Origin: Parachryseolinea silvisoli
GTDB lineage: Bacteria > Bacteroidota > Bacteroidia > Cytophagales > Cyclobacteriaceae
DNA: 64,000 nt
Assembly: GCF_021190955.1 (NCBI RefSeq)
Contig: NZ_JAIOAO010000005.1
Location: 186,001 to 250,000 of the forward strand
Direction: 5' to 3'
In this document: piece by piece, positions 34,854 through 44,138 of the stretch
Numbering within the stretch: the first letter of the stretch is position 1
Layout of the letters: every line of letters starts with the position of its first letter
The notes under the pieces: generated by a model
Told to the model about the DNA's origin: nothing
The model's input: the letters and a program-made list of their open reading frames with translations, nothing else
Database searches by the model: none
Translations under genes and position numbers: made by a program

Positions 34854-36251
34854 ATGCTTAATATAAAACAGCAAACCATCCAGAAGTCTGTGACCCTTTC
34901 CGGGGTCGGCCTGCACACGGGGGTTCAAACCAATATGACCTTCTTGCCGGCGAAGCCGAACCATGGCATTAAGTTCCAACGTATTGATCTTCCTGGGTCT
35001 CCCATCATCGACGCCGACTGTGATAACGTAACCGATGTTTCACGCGGTACAACCATTGAACAAAGCGGTGCCAAGGTCAGCACCATCGAACATACCCTGG
35101 CGGCACTGACCGGCCTGGAGATCGACAATGTTCTGATCCAACTCGACGGTCCCGAGTGTGCCATCATGGACGGAAGCTCCATTCAGTTTGTGGAAATCCT
35201 GAAGGAAGCCGGCATGGAAGAGCAAAATGCGCTGCGCGATTTCTTTGAAGTACAAGCTCCCCTCTTCTACCGCGAGACTGCCCGCAATGTAGAGATCGCG
35301 GCTTTGCCGCTTGACGACTACCGTGTAACGGTCATGGTAGACTATAACTCTCCTGTACTGGGCAGCCAGCATGCGTCGATCACCGACATTCGTCAGTTCG
35401 AGAAGGAAATTGCTTCCTGCCGCACATTCTGCTTCCTGCATGAGCTGGAAATGCTATATAAAAACAACCTGATCCGCGGCGGTGACCTCAACAACGCCAT
35501 TGTGATCGTGGACCGCGTCGTACAAGACGACGAGCTCGACAACATCGCCAAAATGTTGGGCAAGCCCAAAGTGGCTGTGAAGCAGGAAGGCATACTGAAT
35601 AACATTGAATTGCGCTATAAAAACGAGCCCGCCCGCCACAAGCTGCTGGACATCGTCGGCGACCTGACACTGGCGGGCCGCCCGTTGAAAGCGCAGATCC
35701 TGGCAGCACGCCCGGGCCACGCTGCCAACGTAGCGTTCGCCAAGAAGCTCAAGAAAGCCATGGAGCAGGCCGATAAGTCCGGCCGCCCGAAATACAACCC
35801 GTCACTACCGCCCGTGATGGACATCAACAAGATCGCCAGCATTCTACCGCACCGCTATCCGTTCCTGATGATCGATAAGGTCATCTACCTCGACAACGAA
35901 AGCGTCGCCTGCGTGAAGAATGTGACCATGAACGAGCCCCACTTCCAGGGACACTTTCCCGGCAACCCGGTAATGCCCGGCGTAATGCAGGTAGAAGCCA
36001 TGGTACAAACCGGTGGCATCCTGGTACTGAACACGGTACCCGACCCCGAAAACTATTGGACCTATTTTATGGGAATCGAAAACTTCAGATTCCGTAAAAT
36101 GGTATTGCCAGGCGACACATTGGTCATCCAGTGTGACCTGCTGGCCCCCATCAAAAGAGGTATCGCCAAGATGACCGGCCGCGCCTATGTCGGCAACACA
36201 CTCGTCTGCGAAGGAACAATGACCGCCAGTATAGTCCGTAAAGATTCATGA
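34854..36251 (+). CDS. lpxC/fabZ: bifunctional UDP-3-O-acyl-GlcNAc deacetylase / 3-hydroxyacyl-ACP dehydratase
   Basis: This fused enzyme serves lipid A and fatty acid synthesis, a fusion typical of Bacteroidota. It has 465 residues. The N-terminal LpxC part (about 1-305) has GVGLHTG, the zinc-ligand region STIEHTLAAL, VDYNSPVLGSQHA, and the KLLDIVGDLTLAGRP block with further catalytic residues. The C-terminal FabZ part (about 318-465) has LPHRYPFLMIDKV and the active-site histidine and glutamate in HFQGHFPGNPVMPGVMQVEAM. The gene overlaps lpxA by four bases (ATGA), so translation is coupled. Confidence 0.98.
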   Translation: MLNIKQQTIQKSVTLSGVGLHTGVQTNMTFLPAKPNHGIKFQRIDLPGSPIIDADCDNVTDVSRGTTIEQSGAKVSTIEHTLAALTGLEIDNVLIQLDGPECAIMDGSSIQFVEILKEAGMEEQNALRDFFEVQAPLFYRETARNVEIAALPLDDYRVTVMVDYNSPVLGSQHASITDIRQFEKEIASCRTFCFLHELEMLYKNNLIRGGDLNNAIVIVDRVVQDDELDNIAKMLGKPKVAVKQEGILNNIELRYKNEPARHKLLDIVGDLTLAGRPLKAQILAARPGHAANVAFAKKLKKAMEQADKSGRPKYNPSLPPVMDINKIASILPHRYPFLMIDKVIYLDNESVACVKNVTMNEPHFQGHFPGNPVMPGVMQVEAMVQTGGILVLNTVPDPENYWTYFMGIENFRFRKMVLPGDTLVIQCDLLAPIKRGIAKMTGRAYVGNTLVCEGTMTASIVRKDS

Positions 36252-37036
36252 GCCGCTTCCCCCTAGCCAACGTACACCCTGAGGCACAGATTGGTAATAA
36301 TGTTACCATCGAGCCCTTTGCCACCGTACTGCAAGATGTCGTCATCGGCGACAACTGCTGGATCGGCCCGAACGCCGTGATCATGGATGGCGCGCGCATC
36401 GGTAAAGATTGTAAGATCTTTCCAGGTGCCGTAATCTCCGGCATTCCACAAGATCTGAAATTTAAAGGCGAAAAAACCACGACAGAAATTGGTGACCGTA
36501 GCACCATTCGCGAATGTGTAACCATCAACCGTGGTACGGTCGACAAGTATAAAACGGTAGTCGGCACCGACTGCCTCATCATGGCATATGCCCACTTGGG
36601 CCACGACTGCATCGTAGGCAACCACTGCATCTTGGGCAACTCGGTGCAGCTGGCGGGCCACGTACTCATCGACGACTACGCCATTTTCGGCGGAGCCTGC
36701 GCCGTACAGCAGTTCTCCAAGATCGGTTCACACGCCTACATCGGCGGCGGATCGCTGGTGCGCAAAGACGTGCCGCCTTTTACCAAGGCTGCACGCGAGC
36801 CGCTCGCTTATGCCGGTATTAATACCGTGGGCCTTCGTCGCCGCGGCTTTACGTCCGAGAAGATTAACGAGATCCAGGAAATATACCGCTTTATCTTTTT
36901 GAAGGGACTCAACAACTCTAAAGCCATTGATCTGATCGAAAAGGAAATTGCGGGCAGCGAGGAGCGCGACTATATCCTCGACTTCATCCGTAATTCCGAA
37001 CGCGGTATCATGAAAGGCTACGGCGGAATCGACTGA
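36248..37036 (+). CDS. lpxA: acyl-ACP-UDP-N-acetylglucosamine O-acyltransferase
   Basis: This enzyme performs the first step of lipid A synthesis (EC 2.3.1.129). It has 262 residues, the normal size. It is a left-handed beta helix of hexapeptide repeats (ANVHPEAQIGNNVTIEPFA onward), with the catalytic-histidine region MAYAHLGHDCIVGN and the C-terminal helical domain (INTVGLRRRGFTSEKINEIQ). It is translationally coupled to lpxC/fabZ and followed 8 bases later by an ABC ATPase gene. Confidence 0.98.
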   Translation: MSRFPLANVHPEAQIGNNVTIEPFATVLQDVVIGDNCWIGPNAVIMDGARIGKDCKIFPGAVISGIPQDLKFKGEKTTTEIGDRSTIRECVTINRGTVDKYKTVVGTDCLIMAYAHLGHDCIVGNHCILGNSVQLAGHVLIDDYAIFGGACAVQQFSKIGSHAYIGGGSLVRKDVPPFTKAAREPLAYAGINTVGLRRRGFTSEKINEIQEIYRFIFLKGLNNSKAIDLIEKEIAGSEERDYILDFIRNSERGIMKGYGGID

Positions 37037-37044
37037 TCACACCG

Positions 37045-37689
37045 GTGAGCACTCCCTCCTCCACCGGCATTACGATCACCACGGAAGGACTCGGCAAGCG
37101 CTTTAATCGCGAGTGGATCTTTCGCAACCTGGACATTACCCTCATACCGGGGGCCATCTACGCCGTCACGGGACCCAACGGTTCGGGTAAGTCTACCCTG
37201 CTGCAGGTGCTCTGGGGCCAGATGCCGCCCAGCAAAGGCGTTGTGACCTATACCCGCGCCGGCAAGCCCTTGCCCGGCGAAGATGTCTATAGCCATGTGT
37301 CGATAGCCACTCCGTATATGGACCTCATCGAAGAGTTTACACTCGAAGAGCAGCTACAATTCCATTTTTCCCTCAAAAAAGCCCGTTACGACCTTACCCT
37401 GGCCGACATGCTCGAACGCATGTACCTGGCCGATGCCCGTGACAAGATCATTGGCAACTTCTCGTCTGGCATGCGCCAGCGCGTGAAGCTGGCCCTGGCA
37501 TTCTATACACAGGCCGATCTCGTATTCCTGGACGAACCGGGCACCAACCTGGACAACCGTGCTTTTACCTGGTACCTGGACGGGTTACGCCAGCTGCTCA
37601 CGACCGGCTGCACCGTGTTGGTGGCCAGCAATGAACCGTCAGAATATCCGGCCGAAGCCCATAAAGTTGATATAATGCGCTATAAATAG
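37045..37689 (+). CDS. ABC transporter ATP-binding protein
   Basis: This is a 214-residue single ABC ATPase domain. It has Walker A GPNGSGKST, the signature FSSGMRQRVKLALAF (variant of LSGGQ), Walker B LVFLDEPGTNLD, and a switch-region serine near the end (VLVASNEPSEY). The start is a GTG eight bases after lpxA. It is related to the CcmA and lipid-exporter-like ATPase groups, but no permease is next to it, so what it transports is unknown. Its place directly after lpxA suggests envelope work, though this is only context. Confidence 0.92.
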   Translation: MSTPSSTGITITTEGLGKRFNREWIFRNLDITLIPGAIYAVTGPNGSGKSTLLQVLWGQMPPSKGVVTYTRAGKPLPGEDVYSHVSIATPYMDLIEEFTLEEQLQFHFSLKKARYDLTLADMLERMYLADARDKIIGNFSSGMRQRVKLALAFYTQADLVFLDEPGTNLDNRAFTWYLDGLRQLLTTGCTVLVASNEPSEYPAEAHKVDIMRYK

Positions 37690-37807
37690 GGGTTACTTGA
37701 CCTCGTAACACCGTAATTAACAGAACGATAATTGCTGCCGCGGGTGGCAGGAATTTGATTTTTGAATATTTACGTTCATATTCGTATCCTATAATTTTAG
37801 TTTAAAC

Positions 37808-38335
37808 ATGAAACATTCAGCAAGATTTTTATCCCTCCTGTTGCTCGTAGGTGCGGGGTTTGTGGCGTCTAACTGTGGAAGCGATGACGGCGGAGGCACG
37901 TCTCAACAACAAACGCAGTTTACAAAACTTCAAGCCGACTGGACTGTATCCAGCGTAAGCGGTACATCTGGCGGTCCCGATTGGAATGATGAATTTGAGG
38001 GTGGGGTATTAAGCCTTGCAAAATCTCAAACCTTCTCCGAAAACGGCGAGTTCACCTACACATTCTCTGTACCCGATGGCGTCGTGACCAGCCCGTGGCC
38101 GGCCGAAGGCCTCTGGAAATTTGGCTCAAACGCAGCCAGCAATATAACGCGCCTGGATTCAAAACTGAATGGCGGCGTGGGTGCATTTGCTGACGTGCCG
38201 ATGACCTACAAGCTCGAAAACGGTGACAAGACCCTGACGCTTGAATTTACTATACCCGAGGGTACCAGTTATAGCATCGGCGGCAAAACAGCTTCCGTAA
38301 CCGGCAACTGGACCTTTATCTTCACACGCCCGTAA
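37808..38335 (+). CDS. small lipoprotein, lipocalin-like or hypothetical
   Basis: This is a 175-residue exported protein. The signal peptide MKHSARFLSLLLLVGAGF leads to VASNCGSDDGGG, so the cysteine near residue 23 is a likely lipid site, followed by a flexible glycine/acidic spacer. The rest is beta-rich with alternating hydrophobic strands (WTVSSVSG, FTYTFSVPDG, NWTFIFTRP). This resembles lipocalin-like lipoproteins common in Bacteroidota, but I see no signature. It is monocistronic with a strong terminator after it. Confidence 0.75.
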   Translation: MKHSARFLSLLLLVGAGFVASNCGSDDGGGTSQQQTQFTKLQADWTVSSVSGTSGGPDWNDEFEGGVLSLAKSQTFSENGEFTYTFSVPDGVVTSPWPAEGLWKFGSNAASNITRLDSKLNGGVGAFADVPMTYKLENGDKTLTLEFTIPEGTSYSIGGKTASVTGNWTFIFTRP

Positions 38336-38353
38336 TCGAATAATCGATATTGT

Positions 38354-38390
38354 AAAAACGGCTGTCCCGATATCGGGACAGCCGTTTTTT
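38354..38390 (+). terminator. perfect palindromic terminator
   Basis: AAAACGGCTGTCCCGA pairs with TCGGGACAGCCGTTTT with almost no loop, followed by further T. The T-runs on both strands allow it to serve the lipoprotein gene and the convergent mutS2 gene. Confidence 0.88.
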
Positions 38391-38426
38391 TGTTACCGCC
38401 GGATCAAGCGTTGTACAAAGACTGTA

Positions 38427-40793
38427 TTACTTTAAAACAACAACAGTAATACCGTCGCCCCCGCGTTCAACGTGCTCGTCATTCATTGACGCCACCTCTT
38501 TATACCGTTTCAGGTGATCACGTACCACTTTGCGCAGCACGCCTTCGCCTTTGCCATGCAGGATCTTCAGCTCGCCCTGCCCCAGCAAAATAGCCGTATC
38601 GATAAACTGATCCAGCAAAGGCATCACCTCCTCCACACGCTTACCGCGTATGTCGAGTGTATCGTTAAACGTGGAACGCTTCTGAAATACATCCAGCCCG
38701 ACAGAACGCAGGCGTGTGACAATCTCTTTCTCCACGGCAGCCGTGATCTTCTCCAGCTTGTCTATTTTCGTGACCGACTTCAGCTCACCAAATTGCACCG
38801 TCGCATTCTTGCCTTGAATGGATAGCACCCGGCCGCTGCCGTCCTGGCCTATGATGCGCACACGATCGCCTTCCTTCAATTCCTCGGGCGCACGTTTTTG
38901 TGGCTGTTTTACCTCCGGCTCAACACGCTGTGTGATGTCTTGCAGATTCTTGCGTACCTTCTGTGTCTCGCGTTTGTGTGCCTGGTTCTCTCGTATATGA
39001 CGGATTGTCTTTTCAATCTCGCGGTTCGTATCACGCAGTAAGCCCGACGCCTCCTCCTTCGCTTTGTTGATAATCTCCTTGCGCCGGCTTTCGAGCTCGC
39101 CCGATAATGTCTGATACTTGGCCAGCGATTGCCTGAGGTCGCTCTCCTGGCGCTCCGTTTTCTTCAACCGCTCGCTCAGCTCCTGGCGCTCACGCTCCAG
39201 CGAGCGCACCAGTTTTTCAAACCCCGCCAGATCCTTACCCACTAGTTTTTCCGCCTCTTGCAACGTCTCTTGCGGCAAGCCAATCTTGCGCGCTATCTCC
39301 AGTGCAAACGAGCTCCCCGGCTTGCCGATGTCAAGCACATAGAGCGGCATCAGGTGCTGATCGTCAAAACGCATCGCCGCATTGCGTATACCCTGCCGTT
39401 GCCCTGCAAAAAGTTTCAGGTTGTAATAGTGCGTTGTCGCAACACCCCATACACGCTTCTTAAGCAGCGCTTCCAGGATCGCTTGCGCGATTGCCCCGCC
39501 AAAGTCCGGGTCAGTGCCCGAACCTAACTCATCCATCAGCATCAGCGACTTATCGGATGCCGAACGAATAAAAACATCCATGTTGCGCAGGTGGCTGCTA
39601 TACGTACTCAAGTCGTTCTCGATCGACTGCTGGTCGCCAATGTCCAGCAGGATGTCGTGGAAGATGCCTACCCGCGACCGGTCCGATACCGGTATCAACA
39701 GGCCACATTGTAGCATGTACTGCAATAGTCCCACCGTCTTCAGACAAACCGATTTGCCACCGGCGTTGGGACCTGACACGAGCAACATCCGGTCCTGCCG
39801 GTCGAGCTCGATGTTCAGCGGTACAATGTCACGCTTCCCTTTCAAGCTGAGATATAATAGTGGGTGGCGGGCGTTATACCACACCAGTTCCGGTTGCTTT
39901 TCCAGCAAGGGCAGGTCGGCGCCAATCTCTACAGAAAAACGAGCCTTGGCCCGTATAAAGTCTATTTGTGAAAGGAACTGATAGGCTACGCGCAATACTG
40001 GCAGTTGCTGTCGAAACTCGTCGGTAAGCTCGCGCAGAACGCGTACCACCTCGCGTTTCTCGGCGTGTTCCAGGTCACGTATCTCGTTGTTCGCGTCGAG
40101 CATCTCCGTCGGCTCCAGGAACACCGTATGCCCCGTGGCCGACTCGTCGAGGATAAAGCCCTTTAGCTTGCGTTTATGTTCGGCCTGAATGGGAATCACC
40201 ACCCGCCCTTCGCGGATCGTGGGCAACGCTCCTTCAGGCACCCACTTCTGCTCTACCGCCGTACGGTATATTTGGTCCGCTAGCTTGCGCAGGCGTCCCT
40301 GTTCCTCGCGTAGGCGCTTACGCAAGCGACCCAATTCGGGGCTGGCACTATCGCGCACCAGGGCTTTGTCGTCAATGCGGCTGGTGACGGCCTGCACCAG
40401 GGTGCCCGTCACCATCACGGGTTGTGCCAGGCGGTATAGCTCGCGGTAAATATCCTGCGCTTTACTTAAGAACTGGCGGGCGGCCATGACCGTCTCCAGC
40501 GAGTACGCCAGATTCAGGAACTCATCAGCTTCCAGCCAGTTGCCCTCGAGGGCGATCTTCTGCAGCCAGTCGGTCGGATCAAAAAAATAGCGGGACGGAA
40601 ACGCCTCGCTTTTCTCGAGTATCTGGCGGAACTCCAGGTTCTGTTGCAGCTGCGTGCGGATTTCCTCCACCTCGCGACTAAAGCGCATGTCGTCCACCCA
40701 GGCGGCCCCGGCGGCTGACAGGCAGTAGCCCTTTAGCTTCTGACGTATCTGTCCAAATCCAAGTTTATCTTCAAATGTCTCCGGGTAAATCAT
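38427..40793 (-). CDS. mutS2: MutS2 family ATPase with Smr endonuclease domain
   Basis: This MutS-like protein acts on recombination intermediates or collided ribosomes in other bacteria. It has 788 residues. Domains in order: an N-terminal core clamp, the ATPase with Walker A SGPNAGGKSVCLKTVG, LMDELGSGTDPDFGGA (Walker B) and ATTHYYNLKLF, then a long coiled coil (about 520-620, many EKLxxxER repeats), a KOW-like segment, and the C-terminal Smr domain LDIRGKRVEEVMPLL with HGKGEGVLR. The mismatch-recognition domain of MutS is absent, as usual. It overlaps the start of its own upstream neighbour (DUF4296 lipoprotein) by four bases. Confidence 0.96.
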   Translation of the reverse strand: MIYPETFEDKLGFGQIRQKLKGYCLSAAGAAWVDDMRFSREVEEIRTQLQQNLEFRQILEKSEAFPSRYFFDPTDWLQKIALEGNWLEADEFLNLAYSLETVMAARQFLSKAQDIYRELYRLAQPVMVTGTLVQAVTSRIDDKALVRDSASPELGRLRKRLREEQGRLRKLADQIYRTAVEQKWVPEGALPTIREGRVVIPIQAEHKRKLKGFILDESATGHTVFLEPTEMLDANNEIRDLEHAEKREVVRVLRELTDEFRQQLPVLRVAYQFLSQIDFIRAKARFSVEIGADLPLLEKQPELVWYNARHPLLYLSLKGKRDIVPLNIELDRQDRMLLVSGPNAGGKSVCLKTVGLLQYMLQCGLLIPVSDRSRVGIFHDILLDIGDQQSIENDLSTYSSHLRNMDVFIRSASDKSLMLMDELGSGTDPDFGGAIAQAILEALLKKRVWGVATTHYYNLKLFAGQRQGIRNAAMRFDDQHLMPLYVLDIGKPGSSFALEIARKIGLPQETLQEAEKLVGKDLAGFEKLVRSLERERQELSERLKKTERQESDLRQSLAKYQTLSGELESRRKEIINKAKEEASGLLRDTNREIEKTIRHIRENQAHKRETQKVRKNLQDITQRVEPEVKQPQKRAPEELKEGDRVRIIGQDGSGRVLSIQGKNATVQFGELKSVTKIDKLEKITAAVEKEIVTRLRSVGLDVFQKRSTFNDTLDIRGKRVEEVMPLLDQFIDTAILLGQGELKILHGKGEGVLRKVVRDHLKRYKEVASMNDEHVERGGDGITVVVLK

Positions 40794-41155
40794 TTCTTTT
40801 CAGCGGCCACCGAGGCACGCTGCTCACGTAAATTCAGGGAGTCAACCAGGGTCGTATAGATCTGTTGCATCTCCTTGGGATGTTCAATATAATAATTCAT
40901 GGACCGCCGGAAGAGCGAGTCCGTCATGCCTGCTTTTTCAAATATTCGTGCCCGAAACAGGTCCGACACCTCATAGGCCGAGTCACTGGCGATGCCCAGC
41001 TTACTGACTTTGTCTTCCGCTACCAGTATTTCGGTGAGCATCTTCACCATTTCATCCCGGTTTAGCACACCGGGTGGCACCTCCTGCCGGTTAGCACAAG
41101 AGAGCAACACCAACACGGCTACCACCGGGCACCATTTCCGCATCATTTCATTCAT
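40790..41155 (-). CDS. DUF4296 lipoprotein
   Basis: This is a 121-residue exported protein from the ATG at 41155. The signal MMRKWCPVVAVLVLLSC ends at a lipobox cysteine. The mature part is helical (DEMVKMLTEILVAEDKVSKLG, then AYEVSDLFRARIFEKAGMTDSLF) and fits the DUF4296 pattern, in which short lipoproteins resemble the N-terminal part of larger helical domains. It overlaps mutS2 by four bases (ATGA), so the two are coupled. The open frame continues far upstream of 41155, but that part is not signal-like. Confidence 0.82.
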   Translation of the reverse strand: MNEMMRKWCPVVAVLVLLSCANRQEVPPGVLNRDEMVKMLTEILVAEDKVSKLGIASDSAYEVSDLFRARIFEKAGMTDSLFRRSMNYYIEHPKEMQQIYTTLVDSLNLREQRASVAAEKK

Positions 41156-41312
41156 ATCCACCCGCAAAATAATCATAATTGTTCTATTTTTGGCGTTGAC
41201 CCAGGCAAACCACCCAGGCTCAAGCAAACCGCAGGCCTGGTTTTTCAGTGCCTGTGCAGGCCGGCCCCGGCTGGGCATGAACGGCAATTTTTAACGAACG
41301 GCTACCGTATAT

Positions 41313-42191
41313 ATGAAGGAACTTCTAAAAAAGTTACGGAGGTACGAGATACAGATACGCAAGGCGATCAACAGCCAGATGAAAGGAGACTTTCACTCGG
41401 TCTTTAAAGGATCGGGGCTGGAGTTTGACGATGTGCGTCCTTACCAGTATGGCGACGATATTCGAACCATCGACTGGAGCGTATCCGCCAAAGGCCACGG
41501 CACGTTCGTGAAAACCTTCAAGGAAGAAAAAGAGCAAACCGTCTTCTTTATTCTCGACGTATCGGCCTCCGAAGACATCGGCTCCCCCGGACGTACAAAG
41601 GTTGACATTGGCAAAGAGATCTGCGGGGTACTGGCGCTGTCGGCTGTAAAAGAGTCGGGCCACGTCGGGCTGATCTGCTACTCCGACATCAAAGAGCGTT
41701 TCATCAAGCCTACCAAAGGCCAGTCGCAGGCATACGAAATCATTTCGGCCCTGTCCAACCTCAAGCCGCTGTCGACCGGCACCAACTTGTCGAAAGCCAT
41801 CTCGTTTGCACTGAATGCCATTCGTCGCCGCAGCGTGGTCATACTCATCTCCGACTTTATCGACGAAGGGTATGAAGACAACCTCAAGGCACTGGCACGC
41901 CGGCACGACCTGGTCGTAGTTCACATCAGCGACAAACGCGAAACGGCCCTCCCCAGGCTTGGTATCATACCCGTGCTCGACAAAGAGACACAACGTACCG
42001 TGTGGATCAATACATCCTTCGGCGACTTCCGCGAAAAGATCATCCGTCACCACAACGAGCGGAAAGACATGCTGCAGAAATTTAGTCGCAAACACGAGAT
42101 CAACTTCATAACGCTCGATACGGACGAAGACTACGTACCCAAGTTGTTGCGTTTATTCAAGGTGCGGAACAAATCGATGAAGACGACATGA
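41313..42191 (+). CDS. DUF58 family protein
   Basis: This is a 292-residue cytoplasmic protein with a VWA-like fold. The family signature is GLEFDDVRPYQYGDDIRTIDW near residue 30-50, followed by a degenerate MIDAS-like region (FILDVSASEDIGSP) and LISDFIDEGYEDNL. DUF58 proteins usually stand between a MoxR AAA ATPase and Bat proteins. Here no MoxR gene precedes it. It overlaps the next gene by four bases. A possible -7 element (TATTTTTG) lies 120 bases upstream at 41185-41192. Confidence 0.92.
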   Translation: MKELLKKLRRYEIQIRKAINSQMKGDFHSVFKGSGLEFDDVRPYQYGDDIRTIDWSVSAKGHGTFVKTFKEEKEQTVFFILDVSASEDIGSPGRTKVDIGKEICGVLALSAVKESGHVGLICYSDIKERFIKPTKGQSQAYEIISALSNLKPLSTGTNLSKAISFALNAIRRRSVVILISDFIDEGYEDNLKALARRHDLVVVHISDKRETALPRLGIIPVLDKETQRTVWINTSFGDFREKIIRHHNERKDMLQKFSRKHEINFITLDTDEDYVPKLLRLFKVRNKSMKTT

Positions 42192-43102
42192 GGATGAAAA
42201 CGATCGGTTTAGCCGCCTGTATACTATTGTTCTTTCAGCTCGCTGTCCAGGCACAGGACACAAACATCACCGTGCGGGCCGGGTTCATAGAAGACAGCCT
42301 GCGTGTAGGCGACCCCGTACGCTTTTACCTGACCGCACGTTACGCACAAGGTCAACAAGTGCTGTTCCCCGACTCGACCTTTGCCTATGCGCCGTTCGAG
42401 CTCGACCACCGCAGCTATACCCCCACCGACACACGCGACGGCATGAGCTACGACAGCGTGGTGTATCACGTCACCACCTTTGAGCTGGATGAACGGCCAT
42501 CTCTCAGCCTGCCTGTGTACTTGCTTACACCACAGGATTGTACAGCCTTCGAGTCGCCTCGCGACACCATTCGGTTGGCATTGTCGCCCATGCCGGGCCT
42601 TGACAGCATAACCATCGACAAGCTTCCCTTGCGCGAGAACGTCGCCTACCACGATGTACCCCAGGCATTCAATTATATCATCGCCCTGATTGTCGGCGGT
42701 GCCTTCCTGCTGATCGCCATCCTGGTGTGGGTCTTCTTTGGTCGCCGCATTCGCAGATACTTCCGCATCCGCCGCATGTTAAAGATGCACGAACAATTTA
42801 TGATCGCATATGGTGGCTCGCTGGCAGGCATACACAGCAACTTCTCGGCAGCCAACGCAGAACACGTTTTGGCCCAGTGGAAACGTTATATGGAACAACT
42901 GGAGATCCGCCCCTATACAAAAATGACAACGCGCGAAATACAAGCTGCGCTGAAAGACGATGCCGTCACGCGCACCCTGAAGGCCATCGACGGGGCGATC
43001 TATGGACACAGCACACAGGCAGCAACCGAATCGCTCGCGAACCTGCGCGACCTGGCCAACCAACGCTTTGCCGTAAAACTACAGGAGGTGAAAAATGGAT
43101 AA
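42188..43102 (+). CDS. Bat-cluster membrane protein with a single membrane helix
   Basis: This is a 304-residue protein with an N-terminal signal peptide (AACILLFFQLAVQAQ), a beta-rich periplasmic domain of about 140 residues, one membrane segment (FNYIIALIVGGAFLLIAILVW, about 158-178), a basic stretch (FFGRRIRRYFRIRRML), and a helical cytoplasmic tail. The layout matches the middle gene of Bacteroidota DUF58-Bat clusters (BatD or DUF4381-like). It overlaps DUF58 by four bases and batA by eight, so the three form one operon. Function unknown. Confidence 0.75.
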   Translation: MRMKTIGLAACILLFFQLAVQAQDTNITVRAGFIEDSLRVGDPVRFYLTARYAQGQQVLFPDSTFAYAPFELDHRSYTPTDTRDGMSYDSVVYHVTTFELDERPSLSLPVYLLTPQDCTAFESPRDTIRLALSPMPGLDSITIDKLPLRENVAYHDVPQAFNYIIALIVGGAFLLIAILVWVFFGRRIRRYFRIRRMLKMHEQFMIAYGGSLAGIHSNFSAANAEHVLAQWKRYMEQLEIRPYTKMTTREIQAALKDDAVTRTLKAIDGAIYGHSTQAATESLANLRDLANQRFAVKLQEVKNG

Positions 43103-44138
43103 AGACCTCACACCGTGGTACTCGCCGGAGTGGTTCTTTCCCTCCACCCTTCGTTCCTTCACATGGGAAAACAGTTGGATGCTCTGGTTCCTGCTGGCCG
43201 TGCCCGTCGTATTTTTAGTGCGCTGGTTCATTCGCCAGAACACCAACCAAAAGCTCTCCGTCGCAATAACGCGGCAAGACCTGCATGCCTCCCCGCTCGC
43301 GCTGCTACGCCTGATTCCCGACGTATTAATGTTCCTGACACTCGCCTTGCTCATAACCGGCCTGGCACGTCCGCAGAAAAGCAACGAGAAGGTCGAGCAA
43401 TGGACCGAAGGCATCGATATCATGATCGCCCTCGACATTTCTCAATCCATGCTGATCGAAGACTTTGTACCCAATCGGCTCGAAGCCGCGAAAGAGGTAG
43501 CAAAGAACTTCATTGACGGCCGTGTGCAAGACCGTATCGGCCTGGTCGTATTCGCTGGCGACGCATTTTCCATGGCACCCCTCACAACTGACTACGATCT
43601 TTTACGCGCCTACCTTAAGGACATTACCTATGAAATGATCGAAAGTAAAGGCACCGCCATTGGTAGCGCTATGGCCGTCGTGACAAACCGCATGGGCGAG
43701 TCCGACGCCAAATCGAAAGTATGTATTCTCTTGAGTGACGGTGACAACACCGCCGGCAATATCGATCCGATCACAGCCGCTGAATTGGCGACAGCCTACG
43801 GCATTAAGATCTATACCATCGTCGTGGGAAAAGAAGGGATGGTGCCGTATGGCAAAGATTTCTTTGGCCGTCCCAACATGGTCGAGAACACCATCGACGA
43901 AAGCACGATGCGCAAAATGGCAAGCATCGGCGGTGGCGAATTCTTCCGTGCAACCGACAACCGCGCACTGGAACAAGTCTTTGCCCGCATCAATCAATAC
44001 GAAAAGGCCGAGATCAAAGAAACCCGCTTCAAAGACACGTCTGATTATTACTACATCTACGTGAGCTGGGCAGTGGCCTTCTTCCTGCTGTGGTTGTTGT
44101 TGAAATCAACCTTCATCAGCAACATCTTGCAAGACTAG
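43095..44138 (+). CDS. batA: BatA-like VWA domain membrane protein
   Basis: This is a 347-residue protein. Two N-terminal membrane segments precede a von Willebrand A domain with an intact MIDAS: ALDISQSM (DxSxS), a later threonine in SKGTAIGSAMAVV, and the aspartate in LLSDGDNTAG. A C-terminal membrane helix (YYIYVSWAVAFFLLWLLL) ends it. This is the BatA architecture of Bacteroides aerotolerance clusters. batB and the TPR gene that usually follow are absent; the LysE gene lies next on the other strand, with stop codons overlapping. Confidence 0.9.
   Translation: MDKDLTPWYSPEWFFPSTLRSFTWENSWMLWFLLAVPVVFLVRWFIRQNTNQKLSVAITRQDLHASPLALLRLIPDVLMFLTLALLITGLARPQKSNEKVEQWTEGIDIMIALDISQSMLIEDFVPNRLEAAKEVAKNFIDGRVQDRIGLVVFAGDAFSMAPLTTDYDLLRAYLKDITYEMIESKGTAIGSAMAVVTNRMGESDAKSKVCILLSDGDNTAGNIDPITAAELATAYGIKIYTIVVGKEGMVPYGKDFFGRPNMVENTIDESTMRKMASIGGGEFFRATDNRALEQVFARINQYEKAEIKETRFKDTSDYYYIYVSWAVAFFLLWLLLKSTFISNILQD

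Noticed and set aside
41213-41245. CCAGGC/GCCTGG hairpin with T-tract before DUF58
   Set aside because: The stem has only six pairs with a long loop, and it lies inside the possible leader of the operon; too weak to call.
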